Below, in pieces: positions 1 to 12,895 of a stretch of DNA of 64,000 nucleotides. Each line of letters starts with the position of its first letter. Within the stretch, counting starts at the first letter, position 1. The DNA is from Parus major (taxonomy: Eukaryota > Chordata > Aves > Passeriformes > Paridae): positions 96,413,669-96,477,668 of the forward strand of contig NC_031768.1 of the NCBI RefSeq assembly GCF_001522545.3. The letters run 5' to 3'. Position numbers and translations under genes: made by a program. The notes below the pieces were generated by a model. It was given only the letters and a program-made list of their open reading frames with translations. It had not been told where the DNA came from and did not search any database.

Positions 1-3000
1 ACTTCTGTAATTTTTCTTGCACCCAATACAGTCAATTTTCCATGAAGTCAAAAGAAACATAACTCAAAAGTTGGAAATAATGGCAGGGAAGGGTAAGAAA
101 ACTCTGGCAGAACTCTGCTTTTATTGTCAGCTGCCAGTGGGACTCGTTCAATGTTTCTATCTAATTTTACATACTTTAGAAAGTTAAGGTTAGCATGATA
201 TCTGCTAAGAGTCACATGCTTGCTGCATTGCTCCTGGTTGTAACATGCAGCTGTTTGATGAATAGAATTTAGTGCTTGAGATCATTAACAAAAAAATTTT
301 CAAAGATTATTCTTCCACTGTGCTTCTTTTTAGGACTCTCTCACATGGGTATGGATGTGTCTGCTCCCCTCTGCTCCCATGTAACATTTTTGTTACTTAC
401 ACTTTTTGTAGTGATACACCTGTTTGTAAGGGAAGAAGAATTCCCTTATACCAGAGATTAGCCTCCCCTGAGAGGATAGTAGTTTTGTAATTTATTAAAT
501 AGAGATTAATCTGTTTTTATGAAGAAGCAATACTATATAGTTTTGAAAGTTAAAAAAACATTTGCATCACTTGAATTGAATATTCTACTTGCCCATGCTT
601 CTTGAATTTATCTGCATGTGAAAACCCATAACAATATGAGTGAGTTATTTGGCCACAAATCTATCAAAACCTGGAAGACATGTGGTCCCAAAACTCCATT
701 TTTTGGCAGTGCAAGGCAGGAAAAGTGACTTCACAATAGCTAAAAAAACCCTCTTCAGTTTCCCCTTGCCAGCTGAATTTCTGTCACTGTCTGTTTTGAG
801 CTCAGTTTCGGGTTTTTTCTGTTATGGAAGTTTTACTCCCAGAGGTCAGAAAGGCAGCTCTGCTTGTGAGCTGCCTGGACATTGAGGTCAGGGTACATCA
901 TGTGCGTTTTCCTGATTGCAGCAATGCAAATGTTCTTTCAGTGCAACAGAACCTTTCCGTGACTAAAATCAGCACAGTGGAAGGTACTAGAAAGTCATTT
1001 TTTGACATATACTCTATTTAAGAGCTGAGTAATTTACCCAAAAAGACCCACTAATAGCAGTATGCAATGACTTCCAAGAGCAAAAAATGTTCAGGTAATT
1101 CTCCAGTGAGATATCAAATGCCATTATTTTCCCTTAATGTTACTGGCAGACTGGGAGGAAGAAAAAGAGGATACTTAATTAAGAACAAATAGATGTTCTG
1201 ATCTCCACCTCTGCTCATCATTCCCCTCCTACCTCCTTTAATATGACTCAGCTGAGATAATAATACAAGCAGCTGTAAAGCAAAGAGCAGCTGCCCCTTG
1301 TCTTTTGCTTTAACAGCCAGACTGTACTCCTTGGCACTTGCTAATGTCTCTTACATGTACAGAAGAATAATAGCATTCCTTCATTATCTCTAAATGATGA
1401 ACTGAGATAATCCCTTGGGCACAAACTGGACTCCCTGTGTCCCAGCACGCTGTCTGAAAAGGAGACAAGATAAATGACTGACAGAAAGTCAGCTGTCCTC
1501 TCCCTACATCTTCTGATCACCTCACTGCTTCTGTCAGTTGTTCTGTTGCTGAGAGTTGAATGAGGAATGGTTGGAGGGGTTTTTAGCCAAAGTATTAATA
1601 ACTCTCCATCCCTTTGCATGGCAGGAGCCCACTTAAATGACAATAAAATCTCACTGACAAGGAAAAACACTTCCCTTTTAATGATCCAAGTCCCTAAATG
1701 AAAATGGCATAGAGCCTTGTTCATAACTCTTACTAAGTATTTAATCTCTTCTCCTTCAAACATCACTCAAATGATGTTTGGCCCTGCTGAGGATGCCTTT
1801 TCCACAATCAGGTATCTGTGAGGGGCTTTCTATTGAGAGAAAATAGAGTAGTCAATACTGCTAATGGTGTTGCAGAGAGACATTGGGGTGTTTTATCTAG
1901 AAGATGCTACTGGAAATGGTATAGCAACTGACACCTATTGTGACAAATGGAATTTAATATTGGCTCAAGATGAAAAGTTATAATAGAGTGAAAAGAAATT
2001 GCCTGAACACAGGCTGATGGTACAATATCATTTATGATACCCTGACATTTTTGACTGGAGGTGATTGATTAACTGGTATATGTATGACTGCAAATTTATG
2101 TGCATAATGCAACACAGCCAAAAAACATTGCTATGGTTTGTGCATTTTTCTGGCTGTCTTGCTTCTGTTGAATGTTCTTCCTTTCACTTTGGTTCAACAA
2201 AGCCCCAGAAGCTGTAATTTAGAGAACTGTTTACAGAAAACTCCACTAAAGCTGTGGGAAGTTATTGAATATTTTGATTAGGGGTGGAGTATTTATGCAG
2301 ATTTCAATGGTAGATGTCCTTCTGCACCACTTGGAATCATTGGCAAAACTCCCATCATTTTTAATGATATGGGTTCAGATCTCAGGGCAGTGACCATTGT
2401 AGGAAAAACATTCTCTTGGTTGTTGGCCTCTGATGAAGTTGTAGCCCCTGGGAAAAGCATAGTCACTGAGCATCTGGAGATGTAACTAAACAATATAATT
2501 GAGAGAAACATACAGAAACAGAGTTTGAGTTGAATAGATATTGGGTACAATAGGAAGGAATAAACAAACTTAACATTTTCTTAATTTTGTGGCATACTGA
2601 GAAACAGATCAGTTTTCTCAAATTTACTTGATAAATCACATCTCCTTACCACGTATTTCAAGGCTATCTTTTTAAGCTTTAAGTGTTTTGTTATCCTGCT
2701 TTTCTTGAGTTTTCTGATATAGACTATGATTTCTTATGTAAACCCTAGAAATATTTAGCTTTTATAGCATTTTTATATTTAAAAAAGTTGCTTGAGTTTT
2801 ACTGTAGTCTTGGAGAGCTTGAAAAACATCTGCTACTTTGTAACCTTAGGGCAAAAAGAACATCCCCATTTAAATAAGGGAGGAAAATAAACATGACAAA
2901 GATACCAGAGAAAATGTTTTGTGCTTCTCTTGTCTCTGGGCCACAAGCCAATTTGGAAACATTTACACAGCAGCAACTATACAAAACAATCCTTGTGCAC

Positions 3001-3107
3001 AATAGGAACGATATGGGCTGATTCCTACTATTGTCATTTCCTTTAAAGCATTTGGCAATTGCTCTATATCAGTAGATGACTAAGTGAAGAATTAACCTGA
3101 AGGATTG
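1..3107. other. AT-rich noncoding DNA, no gene recognised
   Basis: No coding frame, RNA gene or repeat family is recognised. The longest open frame (141 codons, minus strand, 1341-1766) has no familiar domain and is of a length expected by chance in 64 kb of AT-rich DNA. A 9-bp-arm inverted repeat at 1757-1780 is also within chance expectation. Confidence 0.5.
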
Positions 3108-3150
3108 GATAACCCCTATTGATAACCCCTAAGGAGAAGAGATAACCCCT
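3108..3150. repeat. Three copies of the decamer GATAACCCCT
   Basis: Perfect copies of GATAACCCCT lie at 3108-3117, 3121-3130 and 3141-3150, on unequal spacings of 13 and 20 bases. They are followed by a CA-rich stretch to about 3195. This is a short dispersed direct repeat of unknown origin. The GATAA core resembles a GATA-factor site, but that is only inference. Confidence 0.8.
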
Positions 3151-3449
3151 GTAACTGAACACACGTAAAGCACACACCACACAGCACACATGGTTTGAGT
3201 AAAACTCATCTGAAGTGCAGAGTCAGACATTGCTAACCTTGGAGAACACAGAATCTCTTTTCTCTGATACATTTGTGATATATTGCTCTGTCAATTTTTT
3301 TCTTTTCCTTTCTCTCTTTGCCCCTACTTATTTTTTTCTCTCTTAATTCTTTCTATTCAGGAAGGAGCCCTGCATCTGCTCTTACTCTGCCTTGCATTAA
3401 TAGTTTTCATCTCAGCACCTACTCTTTGTAATCTGCAATACCTGGAACA

Positions 3450-3540
3450 TTCACACACCATGTGTGTGAATGCACACACACGAGCATGAGAATGGGAATC
3501 CCATGATTCATGGGATCCATGAATGATCCATGAGCATGGG
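3450..3540. repeat. Cluster of short inverted repeats
   Basis: A near-palindrome at 3450-3470 pairs TTCACACA with TGTGTGAA and continues into a short CA run. A second pair, ATTCATGG and CCATGAAT (3505-3512 and 3516-3523), has a 3-nt loop. Further CATG-containing repeats run to 3540. This is simple sequence with hairpin potential, with no recognised function. Confidence 0.65.
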
Positions 3541-6500
3541 AAGTTCTGACTCAAGCCCTCTCTGACAAGGGGCAAATTCTCCATGTCAAATCTGCCCCCA
3601 CCTCATCCTCCCATTTACAAAAGTTGATCAGATGCTCAAACACATTCAGAGAAGTTCCACCTTCCACAGCAGGCAAGCAATAATCGAAATACAACCCTGG
3701 CTAAGCTGTTTTGCAGTGTGCAGTGCTATTAAACCCCTGCCTGCCAGAAGAGGCCTGTGAGCTACTGAGTGTTGAGCCTTGCAGGCAATCTCCACCGCTT
3801 CTCTCTCTGTAAACATCAAAGCTACTTGAGCTAATTAATTACAGGCTGAGGGATTTTAGTGATTCAAAATATATGTACCCAACACAAAGAACCTCCCAAT
3901 GAGGAAATTAAACTTTTGACTCCATATCTGAGCTAGCTATTTGAAGAAAAACATTGTTATGTTCAGGATGCCAGCATTTCTTTGGTGTTACTGCAAAAAT
4001 TTTAAATTTTCCCTTGAGATATTATTTAGCATCTTCTGACCAGAAGTCTTCACACCCAGAATGTCTCTGACCAGACCTGTTATCAGATAGTCCAGCTCAT
4101 GCCACCTCTGCTGTCTTGAAAACTAATAGGTGTGGGGCTCTTTTTTGGCACAGTGAGGAGCAAGGACTGAAGGTGGCAAGTTCCTTCAACACCCATCAAT
4201 TTTGCAGCTGCTGAGGACAGGATGCAGCATTTAGTGTCACCATATGGAAAGCAGACTGAGAGAAATCAAAAGAAACCATATTCCTCAAAGGAAATGTAGC
4301 AAAACCTACTTTTCAAAATTCAGAGCTGAGGAAATTTCCAGAAATGTGTAAAGTTTGTACTCATCCCCTAGGTTACAGTAATATGCTTAGAAATTCCTCT
4401 AGGCATTGAAATAAATTTGCATTCTCAATGATAACTTTATCCACTTCACTTGTAAATTTAGCCTAAAAAGTACCTTTATTAATTTTGTCCCTCACATTTC
4501 CAACCCTAAACAAGCTCTAACACGAGCAAAAAAGGAAATTATCTCAGGTAAAAGACAAACAAAACTAATCAAACCAAAAAACCCAAACTAAAAAAAAAAA
4601 CAACGAATACAATTGTCCTGAAGGAGAAATTATTTTAATGCTCCTCTCTCTAAGATCATCCCAGAATTCTGTATCATGTCACACAGTGGACAGCAAGTGT
4701 ATGGGGCAGTTTTGTGTTCTGAAAACAGGGCTCTGGAGAGGAAATTCTTGAGACTAGACTGTCATCAAACAGGAAGCAGGATGCAAATACCATAGCAGAA
4801 AAATAATATATGGAAGAACTTCAGTCTGGGATAACGCTTCTAGTCTCTGTTAGCAGACTCCTTTTACAAACATTTGAAAGGTTTTAATGAGTGAATCAAT
4901 ACAGAATTCTCTACTGCCTTTCACTGTATTGATATCCAGTCATGCTTGGAGGCTCCAAATAAGATTGAGACCTCCTGTGTTGGACAGTATGTATAATCAG
5001 CAGGATGAGTGGTCCCTATCTCTACCTTTATACACAAGACAAACAGAGTTAATATTGTCTTACAGGCAGTTATCTGAAACACAGATGATATAAGTCATTT
5101 AAACAGAAGAGGAAAAAGCTGAGATCCAAAACCATGTCTCAGGAGCTCCACTCCCTGCATCACCCATGAGTCTGTTTGCCTCTTCAGCATCTCATTGTAC
5201 AACAGATGGAGGCAGTTGATATCAATAACTTTTTTAGCATCATATAAATATAAATTGCATTGCTGAGAGCTGAGCTGAAGGGGAATGGGAACGGACCCTA
5301 ACGTTCAATAATATACTGTCCAATTATCATGCCAAAGAAACTAAACTGCATTGCTGATTTAAGTTTGATTTGTAAAATTGAATCACAAATGTCACTGCAT
5401 ACAAATGATCACAGGCAGAAGAATGAGTCTCATTACAACAGACAAGATCTATATGAAATCTGTGAATTTGAAAGCAGATACATCAGTTACCTCTGAATCA
5501 TTGGCACAATCTCCAATACTTCTACTCAAATGAAAAAGTATTATTAACCTTTGATGCAGCACATGCAAATAAAATATGATGATTCAACAGCAAATTCAAG
5601 TAGCTAACCATTGCGGGTTTAAGCTAAGTAAATTTGTTTTAGGCATTTCATGAGTGTATTAGCTTGATATTGGAAATCAAGTATTTATGGAAGTTGCAAT
5701 ACTAGGTGAAATCGTAAAAATGTCAATAATTATACTATCATTTGTAACTGAATGCTACATGATAGAGGTGCTGAGTTCAAAAATGCATCAAAATGTTATT
5801 CATAAATGCATATATTACCTCAAAGTTTCAATGAGCCAGTCAAGCACTGGTAGATGCACAAACAGAAACTAGAGTGTCACAACCTGAAGCTCAAATAAAA
5901 ACTTAGTTTACAGAATTATTTCAACTTTCAGCAGAACTCTCTGCTACATTTGTCTGTCTTTAGCTCCTGGTGTTGTACAGTCTAGAGCTGGAGTAATATG
6001 TTACTTATGGCTCAGACATGCCAGCCCTGGAGGATTCTGTAAGCACAGAACATTGCACAGTGAATGTCAGTACGTGACTTTTCCACTATATATTTAAATT
6101 TCAGTGCAGACTTAAATGAGGCTTCCATTAAATTTTGGTGAGTCATTTTCTAATTGGTTCAATACTCTGCCTGGTGACATGACCTTGCATCTTTCCAGAA
6201 TTTGTTAGCCACAGGCATCTTGAAAAATGGTAACTTCTTACGTCTTTTTCTGATGTTTATTTGTATCTCTTCCTTTCAGACTAATATGAAAGGGGTCAGC
6301 AATTTGTACAGCCTTTTACTCTTTCATATATATCTTCAGAGATTTTGAGTGGTCAGAAAAAAAAGGCAATGAAAATATGTGTTGGGAAACCAGCTATTTT
6401 TCACCTGATTTCACAGGGAGGTTTGGCTGGAAAAAGGCAATGATGGCCTGTTTTAAGGTAAACATATAATTTTATTTATCTCTGGCATTTTTTGCAAACC

Positions 6501-9369
6501 TGCAATTTTATTCATCTTTGCTATTATAGGCAGTAGTCTGAAAATAGCATTCCTTCACCTGCAGTTTCAGAAGACATACTATTAGAATTAGCAAGGGCTG
6601 TGGAAATGCTATTTGCTTGTACTCAGTTCTCAGAAATTAATCAGAAGCAGAGAAGGTGCACATTCCTAATGTGTTAGATGAAACTGAGTCACCTTCTTTT
6701 GAGAAGGGCTGCTATATATGTGGTATGTGCTGAGAATTCTCATGCAGGAACTAAATTAATCCTTCAGCAGGAATGTACCCTTTCACAATTACCAAGCAGT
6801 TACAAATGAAGTAGCCAAGGGATTAAGGTATTATTCATTTCATCTGCCTAAGAGTACAAATAAAGAAACCTCATCTCTCAGATAAGCACTTCCATCCTAT
6901 GATTGCCTAAAAGATCACAGATGCTAGAATATGTGTCCAAAAACTTGTTCTGAGTAAAAAGCCTATGTAATATATACCAGCAAAAAAAAAAAAAAATCAT
7001 TATTTTGCCAGATAATTTTGTTAATACCATTAGTGCTTTGCCTGGTAGTGATGTGGTGGTAGACACACAAAAAAAGTCAGAAATAGAAATTGTAAGAGTG
7101 AACTTGAAAATTCAATGTTGCTTCTCCTTTTGTATGCTTAATTATGTCATATTTTAGTTGTAAAATCAAGTTCTGCCCTTAATTATAAGGCTACCAATCC
7201 ACAATAATTCTCCTGAGGAAGAGTAATAGATTTCATATTCAGAAATTACCTTTATTATTCTCTAATATGACTTCTTACAAAATATTGACTCTTTTTCAAA
7301 ATTTCTTTTATAAAGCCCATGTTTTTGTACTGGAGATGTAGAGAATCATCAGGAAGGCCTTGAGATTCAATTTGAAGATTCCACATCAAGGAGAAATGGC
7401 CATATTCCTATGTAAGTTATTGTGGTACTTAAATGCCCTCTATCTTAGATGTAGCCACACAATTTGCTGTGAAAAAATAGCAAATGTCTTTTGGAATGGA
7501 CTAAGAAACAGGGAAAAGCTTAACTCTTCCAGGTACACAGGTTGGATCAGCTGTATTTTTTGTGCAGTTACATGCTGAGATGATGTATAAAACCTGTTTT
7601 ACAGGCTCATGATTCTAATGTTTCATGACTATGTTTAAACTTCAGCTTTTATTTCAAAAATTGTTATTTGCATTCCTACTGGCAAAATGAGCAAAAGAGA
7701 GGATGGCTACAGTGATGCTTTTTGGGTTTACTGACAGCAAATGGAAACACTGAGATGGCATTTTGAGAATTCCTATTAATTTTAGCCTGTGTGAATTTGG
7801 GTGTCCATCTTCCCCTTGTTGTGGAGCAAAAGTCACAAAATGCCACTTTTTGACTAGTCTGCAGGTAAAGCAAGAGTAGAATATGACCCATGTGGGCTAC
7901 CTGTGGTAATTATTATCCCCATTGTTCCTTCTCTAGGATCTCTTGCACTTCTTCTCATCTTCTATCTCATCTTCTAACTTTTCCCACCTGAAGGAGAATT
8001 TGTTCCAAATCCTCTCCTACAGAGCATTTTGCCTCCTGTGTAATCAATCAGCAGGGAAAGGTTGCCTGCTGCCCTTTGAAGTGTGCTCCTGGGACAAAGA
8101 CTGGTCAGGCAGCCAGGTGTTTAAGGACTGGCCTGTTGGTTGCAGTTTGCTGGAAGTGAAGGGGTGGCTGTGCACAGAAATTGTGTTGTCTTAAAGGGTA
8201 GAAAGTGGCAGAAAGCAACCTCACTGTCCCCAGAAGCTGAGGGTGCTCTGGCATGAAGTCATCTAGTGTATCTAGTGTACAACCCACCATCCTGCTGGCT
8301 GTTCTCTAGAATCCTTTCAGCAGTATCAAAATGAAGCAATTTCTGGTGGGGAGCCTGCCCATCATTCTGTACTGAGAGCACTGGCTTTCCCTGCTTTCCC
8401 TGCTGTCCTACAGGCTATTGCTTAAAATCAACTGCTGACACTGACAGAAAAATGTTACTTTTTTAAATGTGTTTTTTATCCATAAAATACCAATAGGAGT
8501 AAGACCACAGTCAAGATGGTACAATACATCACTGCTGATGTTTCAAGCTGGAGCTGCTTTCCATCCAAGTGTTACAGACATAGGTCAAGTCTGCAAACAG
8601 TTTGCTATTTACAGAATAAAACACCGCTTTTCAATACTTGTGTGAGTTAGTGATTATGGTGAAAAGTGGTGCACTGGTAGAAGTCAGAGAACAAATGTAT
8701 CAAAAACAGCAGCAAGGAATTATCTACCTTTTCTGGCAAAAAGATTACTGTAGCTCAAACACTCATACAAGTGTAGGGTCTCCACCTCTGTGAAGAGCTA
8801 ATATCCTTCCCAAAAGGAACCAAACACTGGTCAGTCTTCAATTGTCAGAATGAATTTCATAGGAAAGACCTTTAATGTGCCTGTCTCAAAGATAGGTAAG
8901 CTAAGGAACAGAAACATTTGTCCTGCTTTTTTTTTCTGACTTTGCTTCTGCAAATTAAATTGCCACATGCTTAGATCAGTCGTTGAAGAATATCCAAGGA
9001 AATGCTGCAGCAAGGGTGGATATGCACTGTGTTACAGCATAATGTAATAGCACTTTTATATATATACACATATATTCTCAATTTTAGCTAAAACAAACCA
9101 GAAAATATTTCTTTAGAAAACTGGGAAGAGGGTTGAGAAGGCATGGAGAAATTCATTCTAGCCTCAGAATTCTTAAGCAGCGTACTGAAGTTTATCACCA
9201 AGACAGGAAATTAATAGTTTTGAGGCTGTGTCAGCCTTGTTTCACAATGCAGTTAGGACTGAGGACGTAGCTGTAGCAGTTTCTCAGTAGCACATATGTT
9301 CTCATTTAGCTGTCCTTCCAACAATGCAGCCACTGCCCTTCTCCCAGTTCTGGATTAACTTCATGACTA
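3541..9369. other. AT-rich noncoding DNA, no gene recognised
   Basis: I see no recognisable gene or interspersed repeat. Minor items are an A-rich patch near 4555-4605, a 15-A run at 6982-6996, and an AT-dinucleotide-like patch at 9055-9076. Open frames are short and unrelated to any family I know. Confidence 0.5.
6982..6996. repeat. Poly(A) run
   Basis: Fifteen consecutive A residues. No adjoining retrocopy, SINE or LINE body was recognised, so it is treated as simple sequence rather than an insertion tail. Confidence 0.9.
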
Positions 9370-9780
9370 ATTGTGGTAAAGTTTGGGATGACGTGCAATG
9401 GGCTGTTCATCCGATAAGCCAAGGGGACACATCACCAACACTGAATGACGCTGATTTCCGAAGGAATTCGTATTTTGGAATTTCTCATCCCCTCCCACAA
9501 ATCCTCTGCTGAGAAGGCAAGATCAGGACATGTGCTTTAGGGCCTGGGGGGGGGTGGGGGTGGCCTTATGTCAGACACAACAAGGGATGCAGTGCCCAGA
9601 AGTGTAGGAGTTGGGCTGATTTATGACGGTGCTAGGGGAGAGACTATTCCAAAAGGCCTCTTGCCATTTCCTCCTAACGCAATGGCTCTGCAGACAGGCC
9701 TTGCAGCAGGAGAGAGGTCAGCAGAACAGGATTACATAAGGCTGCTTGCTATGCAGAAAAACGCAGATGGCCTAAAAGTG
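9370..9780. other. CpG-retaining segment, possible conserved element
   Basis: In surroundings where CpG is rare, roughly eight CpG dinucleotides can be read here. Five fall within about 95 bp (9385-9480), including a TGACG core of the CRE type near 9389. No coding frame of interest crosses it. It could be a conserved noncoding or regulatory element, or simply locally undermethylated DNA. No alignment could be made, so this is tentative. Confidence 0.25.
9546..9560 (+). repeat. Poly(G) tract, G9-T-G5
   Basis: Nine G residues, one T and five G residues, flanked on both sides by GGCC. It is a G-rich simple tract able in principle to supply several G-runs for a quadruplex. It lies inside the CpG-retaining segment. 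Confidence 0.8.
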
Positions 9781-10874
9781 TTTCATTTTTTTAAATGAAG
9801 TCACATGCCCGAGAGCTGCAGTTTGAGGAAGAAGAGGAGTCTCTGAAGAGCAAGTAGAGCAAAAGTTGTTTCGCTCTTGTTTTAATTGAAAATAAGTCTG
9901 GAGTCTCTCCAGGAAATAAGTCTTGAAGAAGAGTTGGCTCACTCACAGTCCAAGCAATTTAGAGTCACCTCCCTTTACTTGTATTTTATCTTCAGGCACT
10001 TTGGAGGCGTATTTGGATACTTGCACAGATAGTCATCTAGAAGAAACTAGTTCCAGGTTCAGATGGGATCAGCTGGTTGGATTGAATTTCACATGGTGCA
10101 GCAAAACAGAGGGTCAATAATTCTCTGCTTCTCAGTGGAGATGCACTCACCATTATTGGGTGTAAAAGTCACTGCTGCTTCTCCTTTATATCCTTGATAT
10201 TATTCTATCACACCTTAATCCAGAATTTTGTGCTTATTAGAAGGCAACAAAAGGTCACATCAGTACTGAAATTATTACCAGTACTGTACAGATTTTTAAA
10301 AATATATTTTAGGTCTCACTGATCTTTTTTCATTTTTATTGCATGTTTTAATTTTTTTATGTTTGTTACACTCTCACTTAACTTCTTTTCATCTCTTACA
10401 GTTAAAAAGAGACGTGATGTCCTGATTTACAATAGCTTTTTTTCTCCTTTTACTTTAATTCATTACTGCATATAATATTCCTTTTCTTTAAAAATACATT
10501 ATAAAAAAATCAAACAAAAGTAAAAGAAAAGTTACCAGTTATATCTGTCATCGTGGAAATTAGTTTCAGACACAGATATGAAAGCAATAACATTTCAACT
10601 GGTTAATTTATTTAGAGAATTACTATGCTAGATATTGTACATTTACACAAATTCAGTGTTCCTGATAAGTAGAATGACAGTGCTGTAAATTGAATTCTTC
10701 TCTTTAGTGTGACCATAGCACCATTTACACAGTACTTCTCTTTCTTTTTGCCAAAGATTTTTTCTTCCTTGCCTTGCCTTTCAGCAGACACAGCACACAG
10801 GGTACTTGTCATTTTCCTAGGAGTCATCCCAAGCCTAAGGCAATGTGCAGAAGCTCTCAGTTGTGACCGAATTT
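9781..10874. other. AT-rich noncoding DNA, no gene recognised
   Basis: AT-rich DNA with T-rich patches around 10290-10510. A 92-codon minus-strand frame ends near the following CR1 remnant and probably reads partly through it. Nothing else is supported. Confidence 0.5.
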
Positions 10875-11430
10875 TGTAGCCTGCTTTCAAACATGTCAGA
10901 GGAAGGAGACTCCATAGTTTGCTTGGGTGAAATATTCTCCTGTTCTCCTACCCATAAGTATTAGTAAGACTTTCAGACTGCCTATCCTACATCTGCATTA
11001 CTGAAATTTACTTGGTTCTTCTTTGATTGCCCAGGAACATGAAGAACAGGTTATTTTCCTCCTCTTTGAAGCAAGCTGAACACAGGCTTAAAACTGAGAG
11101 GGCAAACAGTACGATAACAGTGTCGACAAGGAAAAAATAGTGAACCATCTGTAAGATATCTAAAGTTTCTGTGTATTAATGTGTACATAAGATGAAAGGA
11201 GTTTGGGAATAAGGTAGAGGATCAGGGTGTCCTCTGCATGATCAACATCATGTCTGAATCCTGTCTGAGAGGTGGTCTGAGTTGCTGCTTGTGAATTTTT
11301 TTTAGAAAGATTAAACCTGTCAAGGAAGGTACACAGTTGGAAGTTTTCTTTTAGTTTTCTCTTCTCTACATCAAAACCACCTAATTCATCAAATATTTCT
11401 TTGCAGGTCTTGTCTTTTGAACCTTTTCTA
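10875..11430 (-). mobile_element. Ancient CR1-type LINE fragment with decayed ORF2 C-terminus, interrupted
   Basis: On the minus strand, 11334-11420 encodes CKEIFDELGGFDVEKRK. This aligns without gaps to [17 protein letters not shown] in the clearer CR1 copy of this window at 23.5 kb; over 29 residues about 13 are identical. Further 3' in the element, 11041-11078 reads EENNLFFMF, and 10880-10925 carries the conserved tract for a MESPS-like segment and following 3' sequence. Order and orientation both fit the end of CR1 ORF2. The spacing between the first two blocks (about 250 bp) is larger than in an ordinary CR1, so an insertion or rearrangement is likely. A 152-codon open frame (11160-11618) runs across this region by accident. 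The subfamily cannot be named. Confidence 0.7.
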
Positions 11431-12895
11431 GTTTGTTTGGAGTTTGGTTTTCTGTTCTCCAGAGGACTCTTTTCAGGTGGGAACATATGCTGAACAGACA
11501 ATGAGGAGATTATCTTAGAATTAGTCAAAAAACTAACATCCCTAAATGGATGCTTCTTTTTAAATGAGTGTCTTAATTTTCCATGTGAAAATGCTGCAGC
11601 TGGAGCCCTAAAGTACATCCAGGCCAGGTCAGCCTCAGCATTTTTCCATGGCTCAAGGCATCACTACCAAAACTTCCCATTAGCACAGCTATGATGTGGT
11701 ACACCTGCTCAACAGGAACAGGCTCACATCTCCAGTTCAATGGGGCATTCAAACAGACTTTTAGTACCTCCTTCCTTTCAATGGAACCATTGAAAGTTCA
11801 TGCCTGAAGAAGCAAAAAAAGGTTCTTGAAGTAATTAAGAAGAGTTTGTAGCCCCTTAGTCATCCACAGACTAGTTACTCTATTAGTTTAAACAGGGAAG
11901 TGTCTAATGGTGTAAGAGAAACAAGAATGCTGTGCCTGGTTGCATGAAGGAAAGCATCACCAAACCAGGATCCCAGACAGGGATGTAACATCAGGTGCTA
12001 ACAGAAGGATGTGCCATGCTTTGAGGCTCCTGCCCTCTGCTAAATGTCATCTTTCCAGCTTAAGTTTGGCCTCCCCTCGGTAGTGGGACCCCATATGCCC
12101 AAGTGAGCACAGCTAGAGAGGGAATAATAAAGCAGGATGACCAGCTGTGCCTGCCTGGAATGGTCAGCAGGAGAGGGGCCAGCAGCAGGAAAAGGGGCAG
12201 CGATGTAAATGCAGGTTTTGTTGCGTGGAAGGAGCCCGAGGTAGAGTCAGCTTTGTGAGTTGTGAGTGGAAGTACAGGAGGCATGGATGATGAGACCCCT
12301 TCAAGGGAGGAGATGAAGGAGAAAAGATGGTGTGCTCGTGCAGTATTGAGTGATTAAGCATTGAGTGATGAGATCTGTGAGAGAGCCCGAATGACTGTGT
12401 GACAGGAAATACTGTTTAACAAAGAAAAGAGAACGGTGTTAAACCGTAAGCGATGCAGTCTCTTTAGCAGAATTGGTGTGGTGTTTATAGAGACACAACA
12501 GGAAATTGTCTACAACACCTGGCAAGCAGTATGTTCAACCTCTCACACTGCACAAAAAAAAAATAAAAATTAAGCTCACAGAGAATAGAAGGACTTGTTT
12601 CTGGGGCCTCATTGGATGTGTACACAAGGGTTTCTTGGCGAGTTTTGGATAGACGGTGGAGAGAATAAGGGTTTGTTGCAGAATTGAAGACTTAATAGTA
12701 GGCTAATAAATTCTGTAAATGTTTCATTTCTGCAGCCAAGAAACACTTGGAAACAAGCCGGGGCACCTCTGATCTCCAGTTGCTAATGAAATTATATTGT
12801 GCTATTGCTTTTCTATTAAAAACAAAATAAAAAAATGCCCTCCAATATTTAGATGCCAGATTTCCTAGTTTTCCTTTCTACATTTTTTCCTAGGT
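11431..12895. other. Noncoding DNA, no gene recognised
   Basis: No gene or known repeat is recognised. A small direct repeat, ATTGAGTGAT, occurs at 12344-12353 and 12360-12369. GC content rises slightly from about 12060 but no CpG island is reached until 12.9 kb. Confidence 0.5.

Noticed and set aside
1341..1766. 141-codon minus-strand frame
   Set aside because: No recognisable domain, ordinary base composition and a length expected by chance in six frames of 64 kb.
1757..1780. 9-bp-arm inverted repeat with 6-nt loop
   Set aside because: Arms this short with a variable loop are expected several times by chance in 64 kb.
6982..6996. Poly(A) run considered as a retrocopy tail
   Set aside because: No gene-like or SINE-like body precedes it and no flanking duplication is visible.
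11160..11618. 152-codon minus-strand frame with splice-like borders, considered as a coding exon
   Set aside because: Its central part aligns to the CR1 ORF2 C-terminus and other CR1 tracts follow in order, so an old LINE explains it better.
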